From positions 1,244,419 to 1,308,418 of the forward strand of contig NZ_KQ033919.1 in the NCBI RefSeq assembly GCF_000969825.1: DNA of 64,000 bases, given 5' to 3'. This stretch comes from Parabacteroides gordonii MS-1 = DSM 23371 (lineage in GTDB: Bacteria > Bacteroidota > Bacteroidia > Bacteroidales > Tannerellaceae). Made by a program: the position numbers and the translations under genes. The number at the start of each line of letters is the position of its first letter. Within the stretch, counting starts at the first letter, position 1. Under the pieces are notes generated by a model. The model worked only from the letters and a program-made list of their open reading frames with translations. It searched no databases and was not told the origin of the DNA. Of this stretch, positions 1-10,389 are shown in pieces.

Positions 1-546
1 ATCGATATCTGCTCTCAGTGTGTGTAACGGAGTTCTTCCTTCTTTGTACATTTCAGAACGAGCCATTTCAGCGCCGTTCAAACGACCAGATACTTGCACT
101 TTAATACCTTCTGCACCCATTCTCATGGTAGAGGCGATAGCCATCTTGATAGCACGACGGTAAGCAATTTTTCCTTCAAGCTGACGAGCAATATTGTTTG
201 CTACAATAACTGCGTCTAATTCGGGTCTTTTTACCTCAAAGATGTTGATCTGAACTTCTTTGTCGGTAATCTTTTTCAACTCTTCTTTCAACTTATCAAC
301 TTCCTGACCACCTTTACCGATGATAATGCCCGGACGTGATGTGCAAACTGTGATTGTGATCAACTTAAGCGTACGTTCAATAACGATACGAGATACACTA
401 GCTTTAGCAAGACGAGCATTCAGATATTTACGGATTTTGCTATCTTCCAGCAAAGTATCTCCGTAATTTTTGCCGCCATACCAATTGGAATCCCATCCAC
501 GGATAATTCCTAAACGATTACTAACCGGATTAACTTTTTGTCCCAT
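1..546 (-). CDS. rpsC: 30S ribosomal protein S3 (partial, C-terminus outside window)
   Basis: This is the N-terminal 182 codons of S3, which helps shape the mRNA entry site of the small subunit. The start is the ATG at 546-544, reading [18 protein letters not shown], the usual S3 opening. A KH-type RNA-binding region follows, and the lysine-rich part around 230-330 carries a GKGG motif. The frame is open to position 1, so the C-terminal part lies outside the window. The gene follows rplV after 6 bp, as in S10 operons. Identity is certain from sequence and gene order. Confidence 0.96.
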   Translation of the reverse strand, partial: MGQKVNPVSNRLGIIRGWDSNWYGGKNYGDTLLEDSKIRKYLNARLAKASVSRIVIERTLKLITITVCTSRPGIIIGKGGQEVDKLKEELKKITDKEVQINIFEVKRPELDAVIVANNIARQLEGKIAYRRAIKMAIASTMRMGAEGIKVQVSGRLNGAEMARSEMYKEGRTPLHTLRADID

Positions 547-552
547 CTACAA

Positions 553-963
553 TTAATTTTGACTATCGTTTTTACTAAGTGTATCAACAAACAAGGTTAC
601 ATGGTTCGAACGTTTACGAATTCTGTATCCTCTACCCTGGGGAGCCGGACGCATTCTCTTCAATGTAGTAGCACAATCTACGCTGATTGAAGAAACAAAC
701 AACTCACCAGTTTCTGCTTTACGTTCATTTTTCTGCTCCCAATTGGCAATTGCTGAACGAAGCAATTTTTCTACTCTTGCTGCAGCTTCCTTGTTAGAAA
801 ACTTCAAAACACCAAGCGCACGGAATACTTCCATTCCACGGATCATGTCTACAACGAGACGCATCTTACGCGGAGAAGTAGGTACGTTACGCAACTTTGC
901 GAAGTACATGGTCTTTTGGGCTTCTTTTCTTGCTTCAGCTGATATTCTTTTTCTAGCACCCAT
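553..963 (-). CDS. rplV: 50S ribosomal protein L22
   Basis: The 136-residue product is L22, a 23S rRNA-binding protein whose beta-hairpin lines the peptide exit tunnel. The conserved regions [17 protein letters not shown] near the N-terminus and the tunnel hairpin motif [19 protein letters not shown] near residues 104-122 are visible. It lies between rpsS and rpsC in the S10 operon, 53 bp after rpsS and 6 bp before rpsC, so it is co-transcribed with them. Macrolide-resistance changes in other bacteria map to this hairpin; here it looks unmodified. Confidence 0.97.
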   Translation of the reverse strand: MGARKRISAEARKEAQKTMYFAKLRNVPTSPRKMRLVVDMIRGMEVFRALGVLKFSNKEAAARVEKLLRSAIANWEQKNERKAETGELFVSSISVDCATTLKRMRPAPQGRGYRIRKRSNHVTLFVDTLSKNDSQN

Positions 964-1016
964 TTTTATTGATTCTTTTTATTTTCAGATTCCTGAATTC
1001 CTGTTACTACCGATAA

Positions 1017-1286
1017 TTATTTTTTCTTGTTACCGGCGTGACCACGGAACGTACGAGTTGGTGAAAATTCTCCCAACTTGTGACCTACCATATTTTCGGT
1101 TACAAAAACAGGAATAAATTTATTTCCATTGTGAACTGCAATAGTATGGCCTACAAAGTCAGGCGAAATCATTGAAGCTCTTGCCCATGTCTTAACTACG
1201 GCTTTCTTTCCTGACTCATTCATAGCCAAGACTTTCTTTTCCAGCTTAATGTTAATATACGGGCCTTTTTTTAGTGAACGACTCAT
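1017..1286 (-). CDS. rpsS: 30S ribosomal protein S19
   Basis: The 89-residue product is S19, which forms a complex with S13 in the head of the 30S subunit. It opens with [11 protein letters not shown] and carries the family motif [19 protein letters not shown] followed by [18 protein letters not shown]. Length and sequence are typical. It sits 20 bp after rplB and before rplV, the standard S10 order, on one minus-strand transcript. Confidence 0.97.
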   Translation of the reverse strand: MSRSLKKGPYINIKLEKKVLAMNESGKKAVVKTWARASMISPDFVGHTIAVHNGNKFIPVFVTENMVGHKLGEFSPTRTFRGHAGNKKK

Positions 1287-1306
1287 AGTTTACTTAATTA
1301 ATCAGA

Positions 1307-2131
<825 letters not shown>

Positions 2132-2139
2132 TTCTTTTT

Positions 2140-2433
2140 TTAGATATTACTAAAGAAATCAATTGTTTCTCCTTCTTTCAACGTTACGATTGCTTTCTTA
2201 AAAGCTGCCTGTTTACCATTGATAATACCTGATTTTGTATAACGGCTTTTCTGCTTGCCAGAGTAGTTGATGGTGTTAACATCAACTACGGTTACGTTAT
2301 ACATATCCTGTACAGCTTTTTTGATCTCCAACTTGTTGGCATCAGGAGAAACACGAAAACCATAGCGATTAGCCATTTTTTCAGTAATCGCTGTTTGCTT
2401 CTCTGTTACTATAGGTTTAATAATAATTCCCAT
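2140..2433 (-). CDS. rplW: 50S ribosomal protein L23
   Basis: The 97-residue product is L23, located at the tunnel exit and known as a docking point for trigger factor and SRP. The opening [11 protein letters not shown] and the central [21 protein letters not shown] match the L23 family. It is 11 bp downstream of rplD and 8 bp upstream of rplB within the S10 operon. The gene for its partner chaperone, trigger factor, is in this window at 25624-26976. Confidence 0.95.
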   Translation of the reverse strand: MGIIIKPIVTEKQTAITEKMANRYGFRVSPDANKLEIKKAVQDMYNVTVVDVNTINYSGKQKSRYTKSGIINGKQAAFKKAIVTLKEGETIDFFSNI

Positions 2434-2444
2434 TTCTTTACTCC

Positions 2445-3074
2445 TTATGCGTTAAAAAGTTTTTCTATAACAGCAACAGAACTTTCAGTCAGCATTAAAT
2501 TCGCTGCATCAAGAACTTTGTATGTGTTTAATTCATAAGCTGTTATAACATTTGTCTTTCCTAAATTACGAGCCGACAAATATACAAAATTATTCTTCTC
2601 CGGTAAAACCATAAGTAACTTTTTATCAGCCACTTTCAGGTTTTTAGCAATTGTTATTAATTCTTTAGTTTTCGGAGCTTCCATAGCGAAATCTTCTACA
2701 ACTACAATTGCATTATTAGTTGCTTTATAAGTCAATGCAGACTTACGAGCCAGACCTTTTACCTTCTTGTTCAGCTTGAACTCATAATCTCTCGGTTTCG
2801 GGCCGAATACACGAGCACCACCAACCAATACAGGAGAGTTGATATCACCACGACGTGCACCACCTCCACCTTTCTGGCGGATCAGTTTACGAGTACTACC
2901 AGAGATCTCACTTCTTTCTTTCGATTTGTGAGTACCCTGACGCTGGTTTGCCAAATACTGCTTTACATCCAAGTAAATAGCATGATCATTGGGTTCAATG
3001 CCGAAGATAGCATCGCTCAAAGTTACCTTTCTTCCGGTATCTTCACCTTTAATATTAAATACGCTCAGTTCCAT
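2445..3074 (-). CDS. rplD: 50S ribosomal protein L4
   Basis: The 209-residue product is L4, which binds 23S rRNA and extends a loop into the exit tunnel. The loop motif [21 protein letters not shown] around residues 68-88 is intact. In E. coli L4 autoregulates the S10 operon; I see no direct evidence for that here. Its ATG (3074-3072) overlaps the rplC stop by one base, which suggests coupled translation. Confidence 0.96.
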   Translation of the reverse strand: MELSVFNIKGEDTGRKVTLSDAIFGIEPNDHAIYLDVKQYLANQRQGTHKSKERSEISGSTRKLIRQKGGGGARRGDINSPVLVGGARVFGPKPRDYEFKLNKKVKGLARKSALTYKATNNAIVVVEDFAMEAPKTKELITIAKNLKVADKKLLMVLPEKNNFVYLSARNLGKTNVITAYELNTYKVLDAANLMLTESSVAVIEKLFNA

Positions 3075-3691
3075 TACTTTTCAATTAATACGATTGAACC
3101 TTTTGCTCCTGGAACAGATCCTTTAACCAATAAAAGATTGTGTTCCGGCATCACCTTGATCACTTCGAGGTTCTGAACAGTTACACGTTCATTACCCATC
3201 TGTCCAGCCATACGCATGCCCTTAAATACCTTTGCAGGGTAAGAACAAGCACCGATACCACCGGGAGCACGCAAACGGTTATGCTGACCGTGAGTAGTCT
3301 GACCTACACCACCGAAACCATGACGTTTTACTACACCCTGGAAACCTTTACCTTTTGATGTACCAACTACATCAACGAAACCTGCATTTTCCAGATAATC
3401 TACAGTGATAACATCACCCAGATTGTATGCAGTTTCAAAATTCTTGAACTCGGCCAAGTATCTCTTGGGAGTTACACCGGCTTTCTTGAAATGGCCCATT
3501 TCCGGCTGTGTAGTGTGTTTCTCTTTTTTGTCTTCGAAACCAATCTGCACTGCTTCATAGCCATCTTTCTCGATAGTCTTGATTTGTGTAACAACACAAG
3601 GACCCACTTCGATAACAGTGCATGGAAGATTTTTTCCCTCGGCACTGAAAACGGATGTCATTCCGATTTTTTTTCCTAATAATCCTGGCAT
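3074..3691 (-). CDS. rplC: 50S ribosomal protein L3
   Basis: The 205-residue product is L3, an early-assembling large-subunit protein reaching the peptidyl-transferase centre. It opens with [15 protein letters not shown], and the centre carries the characteristic [15 protein letters not shown] followed by the [14 protein letters not shown] loop. Length is normal. It follows rpsJ by 21 bp and overlaps rplD by one base. Confidence 0.96.
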   Translation of the reverse strand: MPGLLGKKIGMTSVFSAEGKNLPCTVIEVGPCVVTQIKTIEKDGYEAVQIGFEDKKEKHTTQPEMGHFKKAGVTPKRYLAEFKNFETAYNLGDVITVDYLENAGFVDVVGTSKGKGFQGVVKRHGFGGVGQTTHGQHNRLRAPGGIGACSYPAKVFKGMRMAGQMGNERVTVQNLEVIKVMPEHNLLLVKGSVPGAKGSIVLIEK

Positions 3692-3712
3692 TTCACTTAA
3701 TTTTTAAATAAC

Positions 3713-4018
3713 TCACACTTTAATTTCTACTTCAACACCGCTGGGCAATTCCAGCTTCATCAATGCGTCAACTGTTTTTGCAGTTGAGCTGTAAATGTCT
3801 ATCAATCTTTTGTAAGATGACAGTTCGAACTGCTCGCGAGACTTCTTGTTAACGAAAGTCGAGCGGTTCACAGTAAAGATACGTTTGTGTGTAGGCAGAG
3901 GTATAGGACCACTAACAACAGCACCTGTAGCCTTTACCGTCTTCACGATCTTCTCGGCAGACTTGTCTACCAGAGAATAATCGTAAGACTTTAATTTAAT
4001 TCTGATCTTTTGGCTCAT
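3713..4018 (-). CDS. rpsJ: 30S ribosomal protein S10
   Basis: The 101-residue product is S10 (NusE), a 30S head protein that also works in antitermination with NusB and NusG. The family sequence [15 protein letters not shown] at the start and [20 protein letters not shown] in the middle are clear. In many bacteria it opens a separate S10 operon. Here it follows fusA by only 21 bp, so the str and S10 operons appear fused. Confidence 0.97.
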   Translation of the reverse strand: MSQKIRIKLKSYDYSLVDKSAEKIVKTVKATGAVVSGPIPLPTHKRIFTVNRSTFVNKKSREQFELSSYKRLIDIYSSTAKTVDALMKLELPSGVEVEIKV

Positions 4019-4039
4019 ATTGTTATATATGTTTCTAAA

Positions 4040-6169
4040 TTATTTGATCAAATCAGCACGACCCTGTACTTCTGTCAGTACCTGCTTAGCAATAGAAGAA
4101 GATACCTGAGCATAGTGAGAGAACTGCATTGAAGACGTTGCACGACCTGAAGTAATAGTACGAAGTGCTGTTACATAACCAAATGTTTCAGCCAAAGGAA
4201 CTTTAGCTTTTACAACACGTGCACCTGTACGGCTTGATTCCATACCTTCTACCTGTCCGCGACGTTTGTTCAAGTCACCAATTACATCACCCATGCTTTC
4301 TTCCGGAGTAACAACTTCCATCTGCATGATCGGCTCCATCAAAGCAGGACCCGCCTTTTCTGATGCGCTCTTGAATGCCTGGATACCTGCGATTTCGAAA
4401 GACAACTGGTCAGAGTCAACCGGGTGGAATGAACCATCGATCAATGTTACTTTCAGTTTATCCAACGGATAACCGGCAAGGATACCGTTCTTCATAGCCT
4501 TTTCGAAACCTTTCTGTACTGAAGGGATAAACTCCTTAGGAATGTTACCACCCTTTACTTCGTCGATAAACTGCAGTGTACCTTCGAAATCAGCATCAGC
4601 CGGTTCAACGCGAACGATGATATCAGCGAACTTACCACGACCACCAGACTGTTTCTTGTAAACTTCACGAAGTTCAACAGATTTGGTAATAGCTTCCTTG
4701 TAAGTAACCTGAGGTTTACCCTGGTTACATTCAACCTTGAATTCGCGACGCAGACGGTCAACGATAATATCCAGGTGAAGCTCACCCATACCGCTAATTA
4801 CAGTCTGACCTGTTTCTTCGTTAGTCTGTACACGGAATGTAGGATCTTCTTCAGCCAGCTTAGCCAATCCCATACCCAGTTTATCCAGGTCTTTCTGAGT
4901 TTTAGGCTCTACTGCGATACCGATAACCGGATCCGGGAATTCCATAGATTCCAGTGTAATCGGATGTGCTTCGTCGCAAAGAGTATCACCAGTACGGATA
5001 TCCTTGAAACCAACACCTGCACCGATATCACCACAACCGATAGCTTCCATCGGGTTCTGTTTGTTTGAGTGCATCTGGAACAGACGAGAGATACGTTCTT
5101 TCTTGCCTGAACGAGTGTTATAAACATAAGAACCAGCAGGCAGAGAACCTGAATATACACGGAAGAAGCACAGACGGCCTACATACGGGTCGGTTGCGAT
5201 CTTAAATGCCAGTGCAGTCAACGGTTCTTCGAACAACGGTTTGCGAACGATTACTTTATCAGAGTCGTTAGGATCTGTACCTTCGATAGCTTCTGTATCA
5301 GCAGGACTCGGCAGATATGCACAAACTGCATTCAACAAAGTCTGAACACCTTTATTCTTGAAAGAAGAACCACAGATCATCGGATTGATCTGCATAGCGA
5401 TAGTACCTTTACGGATAGCAGCTCTGATTTCTTCTTCAGTGATAGTAGAAGGATCGTCAAAGTATTTTTCCATCAAAGCGTCATCGCATTCAGCCAGAGA
5501 TTCAAGCATCTTGTCTCTCCACTCTTCAGCTTCAGCTTTCAGGTCTGCGGGTATTTCTTCAATTGAATATTCAGCACCCATTGTTTCGTCATGCCAAAGA
5601 ATAGCTTTCATTGTTACCAGGTCTACTACACCTTTGAAAGTTTCTTCTGCACCGATAGGGATCTGAATAGGACAAGGGTTTGCGCCTAATACAGCCTTCA
5701 CCTGACGAACTACTTCAAAGAAGTTTGCGCCGGAACGGTCCATTTTGTTTACATAACCAATTCTGGGTACATTATATTTGTCAGCCTGACGCCAAACTGT
5801 TTCTGACTGGGGTTCTACACCACCAACAGCACAGAATGCAGCAACGGCACCATCCAAGATACGCAGTGAACGTTCTACTTCAACAGTAAAGTCCACGTGT
5901 CCCGGGGTGTCAATCAAGTTGATTTTATATTTATCATTAGCGTAATTCCAGAAAGTAGTAGTAGCGGCAGAAGTGATAGTGATACCACGTTCCTGCTCCT
6001 GCTCCATCCAGTCCATAGTTGCAGCACCGTCGTGAACCTCACCAATCTTGTGAGTCAGACCTGTGTAGAAAAGGATACGCTCTGAAGTCGTAGTCTTTCC
6101 TGCATCGATGTGCGCCATGATACCGATGTTTCTGGTATATTTTAATTGTTCGTCAGCTTTTGTTGCCAT
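4040..6169 (-). CDS. fusA: Elongation factor G
   Basis: The 709-residue product is EF-G, the GTPase that drives ribosomal translocation. The GTPase motifs are intact: P-loop [10 protein letters not shown] near residues 19-28, then DTPGHVDF and [10 protein letters not shown]. Domains II to V follow, including [14 protein letters not shown] and the domain IV/V sequence GEVMGDL-like [15 protein letters not shown]. Length and motifs fit the canonical translocating EF-G rather than the shorter or divergent paralogues. It lies between rpsG and rpsJ, 28 bp after rpsG. Confidence 0.96.
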   Translation of the reverse strand: MATKADEQLKYTRNIGIMAHIDAGKTTTSERILFYTGLTHKIGEVHDGAATMDWMEQEQERGITITSAATTTFWNYANDKYKINLIDTPGHVDFTVEVERSLRILDGAVAAFCAVGGVEPQSETVWRQADKYNVPRIGYVNKMDRSGANFFEVVRQVKAVLGANPCPIQIPIGAEETFKGVVDLVTMKAILWHDETMGAEYSIEEIPADLKAEAEEWRDKMLESLAECDDALMEKYFDDPSTITEEEIRAAIRKGTIAMQINPMICGSSFKNKGVQTLLNAVCAYLPSPADTEAIEGTDPNDSDKVIVRKPLFEEPLTALAFKIATDPYVGRLCFFRVYSGSLPAGSYVYNTRSGKKERISRLFQMHSNKQNPMEAIGCGDIGAGVGFKDIRTGDTLCDEAHPITLESMEFPDPVIGIAVEPKTQKDLDKLGMGLAKLAEEDPTFRVQTNEETGQTVISGMGELHLDIIVDRLRREFKVECNQGKPQVTYKEAITKSVELREVYKKQSGGRGKFADIIVRVEPADADFEGTLQFIDEVKGGNIPKEFIPSVQKGFEKAMKNGILAGYPLDKLKVTLIDGSFHPVDSDQLSFEIAGIQAFKSASEKAGPALMEPIMQMEVVTPEESMGDVIGDLNKRRGQVEGMESSRTGARVVKAKVPLAETFGYVTALRTITSGRATSSMQFSHYAQVSSSIAKQVLTEVQGRADLIK

Positions 6170-6197
6170 CTTTTTTTATTCTCCTAAATTTGCTAAA

Positions 6198-6674
6198 TTA
6201 AAATCTGAAGTGAGCGAATGCACGGTTAGCTTCAGCCATACGATGCATATCTTCTTTTCTTTTGAATGCGCCACCCTGGTTGTTGAAAGCATCTACAATC
6301 TCTGCAGACAGCTTGTCAGACATAGTCTTACCACCTCTCTTACGTGAGAAGATAATAAGGTTCTTCATAGAAATTGATTCTTTACGATCGGGGCGAATTT
6401 CAGTAGGTACCTGGAAAGTAGCACCACCTACACGGCGTGACTTCACTTCGACTTGAGGGGTAATATTGTCGAGTGCAGCTTTCCAAATTTCGAGAGCAGA
6501 CTTTTCTTCGTTAGGCAATTTAGCCTTAACGTTTTCCAGAGCGGAATAGAAAATTTCGAAGGCAGTATTTTTCTTGCCATCATACATTAAATGGTTAACG
6601 AATCTCGTAACCTTAACATCACCGAAAACAGGATCCGGAAGGATCTGTCTTTTCTTTGGTTTTGCTTTTCTCAT
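6198..6674 (-). CDS. rpsG: 30S ribosomal protein S7
   Basis: The 158-residue product is S7, which nucleates assembly of the 30S head. I chose the ATG at 6674-6672 ([19 protein letters not shown]), the standard opening. An in-frame ATG 57 bases upstream would add a lysine-rich extension that does not belong to the family. The motifs [15 protein letters not shown] and [16 protein letters not shown] are typical. A 157-bp spacer separates it from rpsL and contains a small GGTTC/GAACC hairpin at 6733-6746. Confidence 0.95.
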   Translation of the reverse strand: MRKAKPKKRQILPDPVFGDVKVTRFVNHLMYDGKKNTAFEIFYSALENVKAKLPNEEKSALEIWKAALDNITPQVEVKSRRVGGATFQVPTEIRPDRKESISMKNLIIFSRKRGGKTMSDKLSAEIVDAFNNQGGAFKRKEDMHRMAEANRAFAHFRF

Positions 6675-6831
6675 TTTGTTTTCAAAAATTTCGTTTTTGT
6701 CTTTGGTTGCCTTTTTAAACTTTGTCTTCAACGGTTCCGCTGAACCATTTACTCAACCTTGTAGCCTATCCAAATACTCAAACCAGCTTTAATACTTAAT
6801 TTAAATTCTCAGTTTGAAGGGATGTAACTAA

Positions 6832-7242
6832 TTACTTCTTCTTTCCTTTAGCTGCAGCAGCTGCCTGTCCTGGTTTCGGACGTTTAGCTCCGTATTTAGA
6901 ACGTCTCTGAGTACGTCCGTTTACGCCAGCAGTATCCAAGGTTCCACGTACAATGTGATAACGTACACCAGGAAGGTCCTTCACACGACCACCACGTACC
7001 AATACGATTGAGTGTTCCTGCAGGTTGTGTCCTTCTCCCGGAATGTAAGAGTTTACTTCTTTACCATTTGTCAAACGAACTCTCGCTACTTTACGCATTG
7101 CAGAGTTAGGCTTTTTCGGGGTTGTAGTGTAAACACGTACACAAACACCACGTCTCTGAGGACATGAATCCAGTGCAGGTGATTTACCTTTTACCACCAA
7201 AGTTTCCCTTCCTTTTCTAACTAATTGCTGAATTGTAGGCAT
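6832..7242 (-). CDS. rpsL: 30S ribosomal protein S12
   Basis: The 136-residue product is S12, the decoding-centre protein. The conserved regions are [19 protein letters not shown] and [29 protein letters not shown]. The lysine of PKKPNS, where streptomycin-resistance changes occur in other bacteria, is unchanged, which suggests a wild-type S12. The C-terminus ends in an Ala/Lys-rich tail ([10 protein letters not shown]). It is the first gene of the fused str/S10 operon, with a promoter-like element 65 bp upstream. Confidence 0.97.
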   Translation of the reverse strand: MPTIQQLVRKGRETLVVKGKSPALDSCPQRRGVCVRVYTTTPKKPNSAMRKVARVRLTNGKEVNSYIPGEGHNLQEHSIVLVRGGRVKDLPGVRYHIVRGTLDTAGVNGRTQRRSKYGAKRPKPGQAAAAAKGKKK

Positions 7243-7306
7243 TTCTTTTCTTTTTTAAACTTTGAATGTGTTATAATTATATTTATATCTTTTCTATTTC
7301 AGGCTG

Positions 7307-7336
7307 CAAAGATACGCATTATTTCCGTATAACCAA
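7307..7336 (-). promoter_or_regulatory. Promoter of the str/S10 ribosomal operon
   Basis: Reading on the minus strand, the -7 element is TATCTTTG (7314-7307), matching the Bacteroidetes consensus TAnnTTTG. A weak -33 element, TTGG (7336-7333), lies 18 bases upstream. The rpsL start is 65 bases downstream. A second -7-like element, TAACTTTG (7387-7380), lies further upstream without a clear -33. Confidence 0.7.
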
Positions 7337-7455
7337 CGAGTTATAAGCATTTTCTGCATAATTCGCGCTAAAAACGGTGCAAAGTTACGCAATAGTTCCC
7401 GTTTGTTTCTGCTATGCAACATGCGAATTCATACTATTTATTATTATTTAACACG

Positions 7456-7486
7456 AAGCCCCGCCAGTTTGAAACCAACGGGGCTT
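7456..7486. terminator. GC-rich hairpin, possible bidirectional terminator
   Basis: Perfect 8-bp arms (7456-7463 and 7479-7486) enclose a 15-base loop. A T-rich stretch follows on the plus strand (7496-7511). No plus-strand gene precedes it, so it may end minus-strand readthrough from the gene at 7738. A related hairpin occurs at 32874-32912. Confidence 0.45.
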
Positions 7487-7659
7487 GTCTTGTGTCTGCT
7501 TTCTCTTTTTACAAAAGTACGCGTACATAATATAATTAAGTAAATCATCTTTCATCCTTCAGCCCACATAACCAGCTGATTTTCTGACAATACCACTGAA
7601 CGATGATTTCTTTCTAAACAAAAAGCGTTTCCATTTGACTACCGGAAATGAACGCATTG

Positions 7660-7705
7660 GCTATCCTTCAGTCACGCACATTGTTTTACAAGACTGAAGG
7701 GTAGC
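7660..7705 (-). terminator. Stem-loop downstream of the glycosidase-like gene
   Basis: Arms of 14 bases at 7660-7673 and 7692-7705 match at 13 positions and enclose an 18-base loop, 33 bases past the stop codon of the minus-strand gene at 7738. No U-tract follows, so it may stabilise the 3' end rather than terminate by itself. Confidence 0.4.
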
Positions 7706-7737
7706 TGAAACCTGAAACATAAGATATGCACTAAAGA

Positions 7738-9843
7738 CTAGGGCATCGGCAGAAAACCTTCCGCTTTCACCTCCCAGCTTCCATCCTGCGGAAACCCGGG
7801 AACGTTGCCCGACGATCCGTCCCAACCGCCTGCCATCATAGCGACGGCAGTTAGCAAAGCACCGTTAGACGGGAAATAAGGGAAAGGGCCGCCTGTTGCC
7901 AACCCATGTTCATCAAACTGGAACCCGCCTGCCGGATGGAGCAGGAAGTCGACCGCTTTATCGGGTTGACCGCACCGGGCGGCAGCCATAGCCAACATCG
8001 GGAAATCCCATCCCCAGGTACGGTCGTAATTCCAGGTTGCATCGATCTTCGCCAGTGTACGCGCAAGCGTGGCCTGATCGACACCATCCCCCGGCAACAT
8101 ACCGAAAGTGCCTATTAAAGCAGGATGTTCGAAAGCAAAGTTTGTCCACATATCCGGAATACCTTCATAAGTGATATAGACATCTTCTTCAACCGGTAGC
8201 GGAGACAGTTTGGCCAACACCTTTTCCCATGCTTCCGGCACCGGAAGCGACAGACGTTTATGCCATTCGCAAGCCATACGCAGACCATAACGCCAATAGC
8301 CCAGCTCAAAGGCAGGATTCAGTGTTGTTTCAGGTTGTGTATTTTCGGAAACGATAAAGACGGGTGGCCCTAATACATAGCGATCCTGCGCTTCGTCATA
8401 CTGCGCATAGTCGGCCATAAAATCGGCAGTAGCAGAGATGACCGGTTCCCATTTCTCCAAGGTTCCGCGAGTAGGATGCAGGCGGTAGTCGAGATCGGCA
8501 AAATAGATCGGATGGGGTTGCTGCCAGATCAGGGTAGCATGGATGATATGAGGCCATTCACGGTCGAAGTCGGCGGTACACTTCGGCCAGCGGGCACCTT
8601 TATATCCTTGTTGTTCGGCACGTTTCTGCGAGGTAGGAAGAAAGTTACGGTAAACGGGCAGGCTCTTTTCCAGTAACGGCCAGCGGTTCCATAAAGCATA
8701 ATGTACGCCATGCCACCAGATCATTTCGAAATGGAAGCGGCCATACCAGCCATTATTCACCAACCCGCTTTCCTGCGGAGGAAGCGATCCGGCTTCGTTT
8801 ACTTTCATCAGATATTGTGAAAGGACGATGCGGCGTTCCAGTTCTTTCCAGCGCGGGTCTTTACTGCCCGACAAATCGATAGCCGCCCCCGATTGCCAGA
8901 AAGACCGCCATTCCCTTGAACTATCATTAAATATACGGGAAGCTGTCGGAACATCTGCCGCCTCTTCCCGCGAGAAAAGACAGGTAAAAGACAGTTCATC
9001 CGTGTTTTCGGGATTTAGTTCAAAATGATGCGGATCTCCGTCACCGCCCTCTACGAAACTGGCCCGGGTATTCCACCGCAATGAAGTATAATAATGCGTT
9101 TTATCCATATCCCGTACAATCAGGGCTGCTCCGTTCTTCCGGTTCTTAACGACAGATTGGTGCAAATCCGGCTTATCGTACGTCCCTACATATTCTTTCA
9201 TCTCTCCGCTCTCGGCATACGGAAAATCAAGAAAGACAGATACCTGTCCCTTGGCGAGCAACGGACTTTCCACCGTAACACCCACCGCATCCAATATAGG
9301 ATGACAGGCCGTTTTTACAGAAACAGGAACTCCGTCCAACTTAAAACTACTATGAATGATGCCGGTCCACATATCCACTTCCTGACGGGTATCCGACAAA
9401 TCACCGGCAGTTGCTGCCGAGCCATCCGCACGAAGCAACTTAAATCCGATACGTCCCAGGTTGAAGCGATGGGGATTGGCTGCCAGCCACGCCGATAACT
9501 CCGGCTGTTCCGGGTTAGGTATATCGTAAGGAATCTGCCTGCCGTATGTATCCATGAGCGGCTTTTTAAAATCCTCTACCTGCTGTCCTTCCGGTAACGG
9601 GAAACTATGCCAGCTCCATTGAGCCATCGTATTGAAAGGGACAAAGGTTTGTAGCCCCGTAATATCCACCCCGAAAGCAAACTCGCCATTTCCCACCTGA
9701 GCCGGACTGCGGGGATCTGTTTTGGTGCTTACAATACGGTGCCTGTCCACCAAAGCCTTCCGGTCGATACGTGACTGATTACATGACACAAACAAGAATA
9801 TGCTCCCTAAAAAGAGGATGATAACGGATGCCGGCTTTTTCAT
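7738..9843 (-). CDS. Putative lipoprotein glycoside hydrolase, six-hairpin (GH65/GH95-like) fold
   Basis: The start at 9843 gives 701 residues beginning MKKPASVIILFLGSIFLFVSC, a signal peptide ending in a lipobox (FVSC). An alternative in-frame start at 9873 lies inside the -7 promoter element and is unlikely. The N-terminal half looks like a beta-rich domain (GNGEFAFGVDITG). The C-terminal half has features of an (alpha/alpha)6 barrel: GWYGRFHFEMIWWHGVHYAL, GARWPKCTADFDREWP, NPAFELGYWRYGL. These resemble six-hairpin glycosidases, but I cannot assign a family, substrate or catalytic acid. The gene stands alone and faces away from blaI, so it is probably its own transcription unit. A role in periplasmic or surface glycan breakdown is inference. 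Confidence 0.65.
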   Translation of the reverse strand: MKKPASVIILFLGSIFLFVSCNQSRIDRKALVDRHRIVSTKTDPRSPAQVGNGEFAFGVDITGLQTFVPFNTMAQWSWHSFPLPEGQQVEDFKKPLMDTYGRQIPYDIPNPEQPELSAWLAANPHRFNLGRIGFKLLRADGSAATAGDLSDTRQEVDMWTGIIHSSFKLDGVPVSVKTACHPILDAVGVTVESPLLAKGQVSVFLDFPYAESGEMKEYVGTYDKPDLHQSVVKNRKNGAALIVRDMDKTHYYTSLRWNTRASFVEGGDGDPHHFELNPENTDELSFTCLFSREEAADVPTASRIFNDSSREWRSFWQSGAAIDLSGSKDPRWKELERRIVLSQYLMKVNEAGSLPPQESGLVNNGWYGRFHFEMIWWHGVHYALWNRWPLLEKSLPVYRNFLPTSQKRAEQQGYKGARWPKCTADFDREWPHIIHATLIWQQPHPIYFADLDYRLHPTRGTLEKWEPVISATADFMADYAQYDEAQDRYVLGPPVFIVSENTQPETTLNPAFELGYWRYGLRMACEWHKRLSLPVPEAWEKVLAKLSPLPVEEDVYITYEGIPDMWTNFAFEHPALIGTFGMLPGDGVDQATLARTLAKIDATWNYDRTWGWDFPMLAMAAARCGQPDKAVDFLLHPAGGFQFDEHGLATGGPFPYFPSNGALLTAVAMMAGGWDGSSGNVPGFPQDGSWEVKAEGFLPMP

Positions 9844-9870
9844 ATACCAATGATTTAAATCTAACTGCCT

Positions 9871-9878
9871 CAAATATA
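9871..9878 (-). promoter_or_regulatory. -7 promoter element of the glycosidase-like lipoprotein gene
   Basis: On the minus strand this reads TATATTTG, a perfect TAnnTTTG, about 28 bases before the chosen ATG. No good -33 element is seen 19-21 bases upstream. Its position argues against the longer start at 9873. Confidence 0.5.
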
Positions 9879-9949
9879 CAACATTTCCATCCTATCCGCT
9901 TTCCTTTCTATTCTCCTGTTAACAATATTTATCAACAAAAAGAATCACC

Positions 9950-9973
9950 ATCTACTTAATTTAAGTAGATTTG
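9950..9973 (+). promoter_or_regulatory. Palindromic operator overlapping the blaI-blaR promoter
   Basis: A perfect 9-bp inverted repeat with arms ATCTACTTA and TAAGTAGAT and a 3-base spacer spans 9950-9970. The right arm overlaps the -7 element TAGATTTG at 9966-9973. The blaI ATG is 40 bases downstream. This is the arrangement expected for autorepression by a dimeric BlaI/MecI-type repressor. Confidence 0.65.
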
Positions 9974-10013
9974 CGAAAAGATAGTAGACTAAAATTCAAA
10001 TAATTGAAGAGAC

Positions 10014-10373
10014 ATGGAAAGACTGACAGCACAAGAAGAAGACGTTATGCTCTATATCTGGAGACTAGGTCCCTGCTTTATCCGGGATATCCTGAACGAA
10101 ATGCCGGAACCCCGTCCGCCTTATACCAGCGTGGCATCCGTGATCCGTAATCTGGAAAAGAAAAAATATGTCACACCGAAAAAGTTCGGTACTATCACAC
10201 GATTCTCTGCCAAAGTTAAAGAGGCAGACTACAAGCGGACGTTCATGTCGAACGTCGTAGAGAATTATTTCACCGGCTCTTATAAAGAGATGGTATCCTT
10301 CTTTGTCCGCAACCGCAAACTGACGAAAAGCGATTTGCAGGATCTTATGAATCAAATAGAAAATGAAGAATAG
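10014..10373 (+). CDS. BlaI/MecI/CopY-family transcriptional repressor
   Basis: The 119-residue product starts with MERLTAQEEDVMLYIWRLGP and contains the winged-helix motif YTSVASVIRNLEKKKYVTPKK (about residues 41-61), both typical of BlaI/MecI repressors. These dimers bind palindromes at their own promoter and are cleaved after signalling through a membrane metallopeptidase. The next gene, 16 bp downstream, encodes such a membrane sensor, and a palindrome covers the promoter. No beta-lactamase is adjacent, so the regulon is unknown; in Bacteroidales such pairs are common and not necessarily tied to resistance. Confidence 0.85.
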   Translation: MERLTAQEEDVMLYIWRLGPCFIRDILNEMPEPRPPYTSVASVIRNLEKKKYVTPKKFGTITRFSAKVKEADYKRTFMSNVVENYFTGSYKEMVSFFVRNRKLTKSDLQDLMNQIENEE

Positions 10374-10389
10374 GTAAATACGAATCAAT

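Larger units (their letters stand above)
7243..7737. other. Intergenic region between rpsL and the glycosidase-like gene
   Basis: No gene is visible in these 495 bases. The left part holds the rpsL promoter. A GC-rich hairpin with arms AAGCCCCG and CGGGGCTT sits at 7456-7486. The right part holds two stem-loops: about 7625-7655 (CATTT/AAATG and GCGTT/AACGC), and 7660-7705. Confidence 0.6.

Noticed and set aside
6675-6731. Longer N-terminus for ribosomal protein S7
   Set aside because: The extra 19 residues are not part of the S7 family, and the internal ATG at 6674 gives the standard N-terminus.
9844-9873. Ten-residue N-terminal extension of the glycosidase-like lipoprotein
   Set aside because: It would place the start codon within the predicted -7 promoter element and push the lipoprotein signal inward.
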